DNA of 64,000 nt. It comes from Alistipes onderdonkii (lineage in GTDB: Bacteria > Bacteroidota > Bacteroidia > Bacteroidales > Rikenellaceae). Each line of letters starts with the position of its first letter. The first letter of the stretch is position 1. Below, piece after piece: positions 61,417 through 64,000 of the stretch. Below the pieces are notes generated by a model that saw only the letters and a list, made by a program, of their open reading frames with translations, was not told where the DNA came from and searched no databases. The position numbers and the translations under genes were made by a program. The stretch lies in assembly GCF_025145285.1 (NCBI RefSeq), contig NZ_CP102251.1, positions 1,550,001 to 1,614,000 of the forward strand. Reading direction: 5' to 3'.

Positions 61417-61947
61417 TTATCCCAGGCGGATGATCCGCGCCTCGTCGTCCGACTCGGGCAGCGGGGCGGGGGTGAAGTCGGAATACCCCGCCGCGATGGC
61501 GCATAGGGGTTGGCAGTTCGCCGGGATGGGCAGGAAACTGCGCAGGTAGTCGGCAGCAGTCTCCCCGCCGGGCTCATCCTTGCGGCGCGGGCGGCCGTCG
61601 ATGTGCACCCAGCACGATGCCAGCCCTTCGTCGACACACGCCAGTTGCAGGATGGTCGCCGAGATCGCGGCGTTCTCGCGCCACAGGTCGCTTTTCGTAG
61701 TATCGCCCAGCACGACGATCGCCAGCGGGGCGCCTTTCATAAACGCCGAACCGTAATCGCGCATGTCGGCCATGCGGGCCACCAGGACAGGGTCGTCGAC
61801 CACCACCAGGCGCGTCGTACGGGTATTGCGCGCCGAAGGCGCCGACAGGGTCTCGTGCAGGATGCGGTCTACGACCTCACGCGACACCGCACGCTCCGAA
61901 AATTTGCGGATGCTGCGGCGTTTTTCGATCAACTCTTTGAATTCCAT
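61417..61947 (-). CDS. Nitroreductase family protein
   Basis: This 176-residue flavin enzyme begins MEFKELIEKRRSIRKFSERAVS, with the FMN-binding Arg-rich start of the family, then APSARNTRTTRLVVV and ASCWVHIDGR. The size is typical. It likely reduces small quinone or nitro-compounds with NAD(P)H. It is on the minus strand, upstream of the broken regulator and divergent from the HAD gene. Confidence 0.9.
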   Translation of the reverse strand: MEFKELIEKRRSIRKFSERAVSREVVDRILHETLSAPSARNTRTTRLVVVDDPVLVARMADMRDYGSAFMKGAPLAIVVLGDTTKSDLWRENAAISATILQLACVDEGLASCWVHIDGRPRRKDEPGGETAADYLRSFLPIPANCQPLCAIAAGYSDFTPAPLPESDDEARIIRLG

Positions 61948-62035
61948 CTGTTTTTATATTTTGTGTTTTCGGCCTCTCTTTTGCAAAAATAGTGAAAAAT
62001 AGGTATATTTGAAATTCTAAAACAACCGTAAAAGC

Positions 62036-62875
62036 ATGGATTACCGATTCACCATAGCCCTTATCTACGATTTCGACGGCACGCTCGCCCCCGGCAACAT
62101 GCAGGAATACGACTTCATACCCGCCGTGGGCAAGAGCAACAAGGAATTCTGGACGGAGGCCAACACGCTGGCCGAAGAGCAGGATGCCGACATGGTACTG
62201 ACCTACATGGCACGCATGTTACAGGAAGCCAAGTCGAAAGGGCTGTCGCTGCGGCGCGAGGCATTTCAGGATTCGGGACGCCGCGTGACGCTTTACAAGG
62301 GCGTGAAGGAGTGGTTCGCGCGGATCAACGCCTACGGCGCCGCACACGGGATAAGGATCCTGCACTACATCAACTCGTCGGGGATGAAGGAGATCATCGA
62401 AGGAACCCAGATCGCACACGAGTTCCGGAAGATCTATGCCTGCTCGTTTCTCTACGACGTCGACGGCATCGCCTACTGGCCCGCCGTGGCGGTCAATTAC
62501 ACCAACAAGACGCAGTTCATCTTCAAAATCAACAAAGGCGTCGAATCGGTGTTCGACAGCAAGATGGTGAACCGTTACATCCCCGAAAACGAACGTCCCG
62601 TGCCGTTCAAGCACATGATCTACGTGGGCGACGGGACGACCGACATCCCCTGCATGCGGCTGGTGAAAAATTCCGGCGGACATTCGATCGCGGTCTACAA
62701 CCCCGACCAGAAGGGTGCCCGCAAGGAGATGGCCTCGCTGATCCACGACAACCGCGTGAGCCATGTCTGCCCGGCCGACTATTCCGAGGGTTCGGACATG
62801 GACATCCTGGTGAAGACCATCATCGACAAGATCGACCTGGACGACCGGCTCGAAAAACTCGAAGTCGTGAAATGA
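62036..62875 (+). CDS. HAD-family hydrolase
   Basis: This 279-residue protein has the HAD nucleophile motif YDFDGTLAPGN (residues 12-22) and the acidic motif YVGDGTTDIPCM near the C-terminal third, so it is probably a phosphatase. The cap region (about 40-150) is helical. The substrate is unknown. The rdgB gene follows, possibly in one transcript. Confidence 0.88.
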   Translation: MDYRFTIALIYDFDGTLAPGNMQEYDFIPAVGKSNKEFWTEANTLAEEQDADMVLTYMARMLQEAKSKGLSLRREAFQDSGRRVTLYKGVKEWFARINAYGAAHGIRILHYINSSGMKEIIEGTQIAHEFRKIYACSFLYDVDGIAYWPAVAVNYTNKTQFIFKINKGVESVFDSKMVNRYIPENERPVPFKHMIYVGDGTTDIPCMRLVKNSGGHSIAVYNPDQKGARKEMASLIHDNRVSHVCPADYSEGSDMDILVKTIIDKIDLDDRLEKLEVVK

Positions 62876-62982
62876 CCCGGCCCGCGGAACGGGAAGCGGA
62901 TATGCCCGGGACGCCCCCGGAAACGGGCAGCGAGGAAAGCCGGGCATCCCGACGAAAGATTCAAGCATCGGAAAAAGAGAAT

Positions 62983-63564
62983 ATGAACATTATTTTCGCA
63001 ACGAACAACGCACACAAGCTCACCGAGGTGCAGGCCGTACTGGGGCCCGGATACAAGTTGCTCACGCCCCGCGACTGCGGCGTGACGGAGGAGATCCCCG
63101 AGGAACAGGATACCCTCGAAGGCAACGCCTCGCAGAAGGCGCATTACCTGCACGAACGCACCGGAATGGATTGCTTCGCCGACGACACGGGGCTCGAAGT
63201 CGAGGCGCTGGGCGGAGCCCCGGGCGTACACTCGGCACGCTACGCCACCGACGGGCACGACTTCGCGGCCAACAACCGGCTGCTGCTGAAAAACCTCGAA
63301 GGGCAGGCCAACCGCCGGGCACGGTTCCGCACGGTGATATCGCTGCTCTTGGACGGCGAAGAGCACCTTTTCGAAGGGATCGTCGAGGGGCGCATCATCG
63401 ACCGGGAAACGGGGCACGAGGGATTCGGGTTCGACCCGCTGTTCATCCCCGACGGATACGACCGAACCTTCGCGCAGATGACCACCGGGGAGAAGAACGA
63501 AGTGTCGCACCGTGCCCGTGCCGTACGCAAACTCGCCGCGTATTTGCATTCCGTCGAGAAATAA
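62983..63564 (+). CDS. rdgB: Non-canonical purine NTP pyrophosphatase (RdgB/HAM1)
   Basis: This 193-residue protein starts MNIIFATNNAHKLTEVQAVL and has FADDTGLEVEALGGAPGVHSARYA and GFGFDPLFIPDGYDRTFAQM, all signatures of the family that hydrolyses dITP and XTP. I chose the ATG at 62983 as the normal start. An ATG at 62872, overlapping the HAD stop, is in frame and would add 37 low-complexity residues. Confidence 0.95.
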   Translation: MNIIFATNNAHKLTEVQAVLGPGYKLLTPRDCGVTEEIPEEQDTLEGNASQKAHYLHERTGMDCFADDTGLEVEALGGAPGVHSARYATDGHDFAANNRLLLKNLEGQANRRARFRTVISLLLDGEEHLFEGIVEGRIIDRETGHEGFGFDPLFIPDGYDRTFAQMTTGEKNEVSHRARAVRKLAAYLHSVEK

Positions 63565-63709
63565 GCGTCTTTACGAAAAACAGGCGGCACCCCGGCAATG
63601 GCCGAATAAATTCGGCATTGCGCCCGGCTTGCATCGTCTTTAACCCTGTTTTAGACTGGCGGCGCCTCGGCAAAATGCAGGTAAACTTGCTTTTGCCCTC
63701 GGCTTGCAC

Positions 63710-63717
63710 TATCTTTG
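63710..63717 (+). promoter_or_regulatory. folE promoter, -7 box
   Basis: TATCTTTG, 8 bases before the folE ATG, so the transcript would have almost no leader. Confidence 0.55.
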
Positions 63718-63725
63718 CCGTTCCT

Positions 63726-64000
63726 ATGGAAGAGAGAAATTACAACAAGGAGGAGCGTTTCGACGCCAAAACCATCGAAGTGCTGAAGCACCACTACACC
63801 GAAATACTGCGGTTGCTGGGCGAGGATCCCGCACGCGAAGGGTTGCAGAAGACCCCCGAACGGGTGGCCAAGGCAATGTCGTTCCTGACGAAAGGATATG
63901 ACGAAAACCCGTTGGAGATCATCCGCTCGGCGACGTTCCGCGAAGAGTACAAGCAGATGGTGCTGGTGAAGGACATCGAACTTTATTCGCTCTGCGAGCA
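63726..64000 (+). CDS. folE: GTP cyclohydrolase I (3' partial)
   Basis: The first 91 residues are visible: MEERNYNKEERFDAKTIEVL, then HYTEILRLLGEDPAREGLQKTPERVAKAMSFLTKGY and VLVKDIELYSLCE, the start of the GTP cyclohydrolase I core. It catalyses the first step of tetrahydrofolate synthesis. The gene runs off the window. Confidence 0.92.
   Translation, partial: MEERNYNKEERFDAKTIEVLKHHYTEILRLLGEDPAREGLQKTPERVAKAMSFLTKGYDENPLEIIRSATFREEYKQMVLVKDIELYSLCE

Noticed and set aside
62872..62982. N-terminal extension of RdgB from the ATG that overlaps the HAD stop
   Set aside because: The added 37 residues are low-complexity and outside the family; the ATG at 62983 gives the standard start. Kept as an alternative only.

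Overview
This window looks like the chromosome of an anaerobic Bacteroidota. The fairly GC-rich core genome and gene repertoire suggest an Alistipes/Rikenellaceae-like gut commensal; the genus is inference. The evidence is repeated promoters of the Bacteroidota type (TTTG about 19-20 nt before TAnnTTTG), a class III ribonucleotide reductase, a KdpD split into sensor and kinase genes, paired ExbD proteins, and tyrosine integrases and Mob genes of Bacteroidales style.

Left core (1-8416): the end of an aldo/keto reductase with a ferredoxin tail, tex, a cobalamin riboswitch driving nrdD-nrdG, a two-gene ThrE-type exporter and a membrane protein.

Accessory island (8417-34544): three elements appear stacked in the 3' end of a tRNA-Cys gene (34474-34544, minus strand). 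They are separated by three copies of a 14-bp core (13558, 25412, 34472). Element 1 (8417-13571) is a deletion remnant with an MNT-HEPN protein and a BcgI-like restriction-modification pair. Element 2 (13558-25425) carries a three-gene AT-rich operon (unknown protein, four-helix membrane protein, YejK/NdpA-like protein), a phosphoesterase, an integrase and replication/regulatory genes. Element 3 (25412-34485) carries an integrase, a Fic protein, a mobilization region with four in-frame UGA interruptions, a second MNT-HEPN gene and a TcmP/DUF5131 pair. Elements 1 and 3 share one right-end module: terminator, MNT-HEPN gene, a structured leader of about 375 nt with compensatory changes between copies, divergent promoters, a variable cargo operon, paired 11-bp repeats, a perfect hairpin and the att core. 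The leader contains a three-way switch (one strand with two alternative partners) and a 13-nt element complementary to the MNT-HEPN start codon. It is the strongest candidate here for an undescribed regulatory system.

Right core (34545-64000): dprA-tatD-ansA; an ExbB/ExbD energizer operon; rnhB divergent from a membrane protein; an AraC regulator; a candidate sRNA of about 80 nt; lipA-lipB-recJ, where lipB has two low-complexity insertions; a hybrid histidine kinase with a periplasmic sensor; a decayed stretch; the minus-strand kdp operon (small membrane peptides, KdpF, KdpA, KdpB, KdpC, a small peptide, a porin-like protein, KdpD sensor, kinase) preceded by a broken NtrC-type regulator and a sigma-54-like site; a nitroreductase, a HAD hydrolase, an RdgB-type pyrophosphatase and the start of folE.

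All calls come from reading the sequence and from remembered family motifs. No database search was possible.
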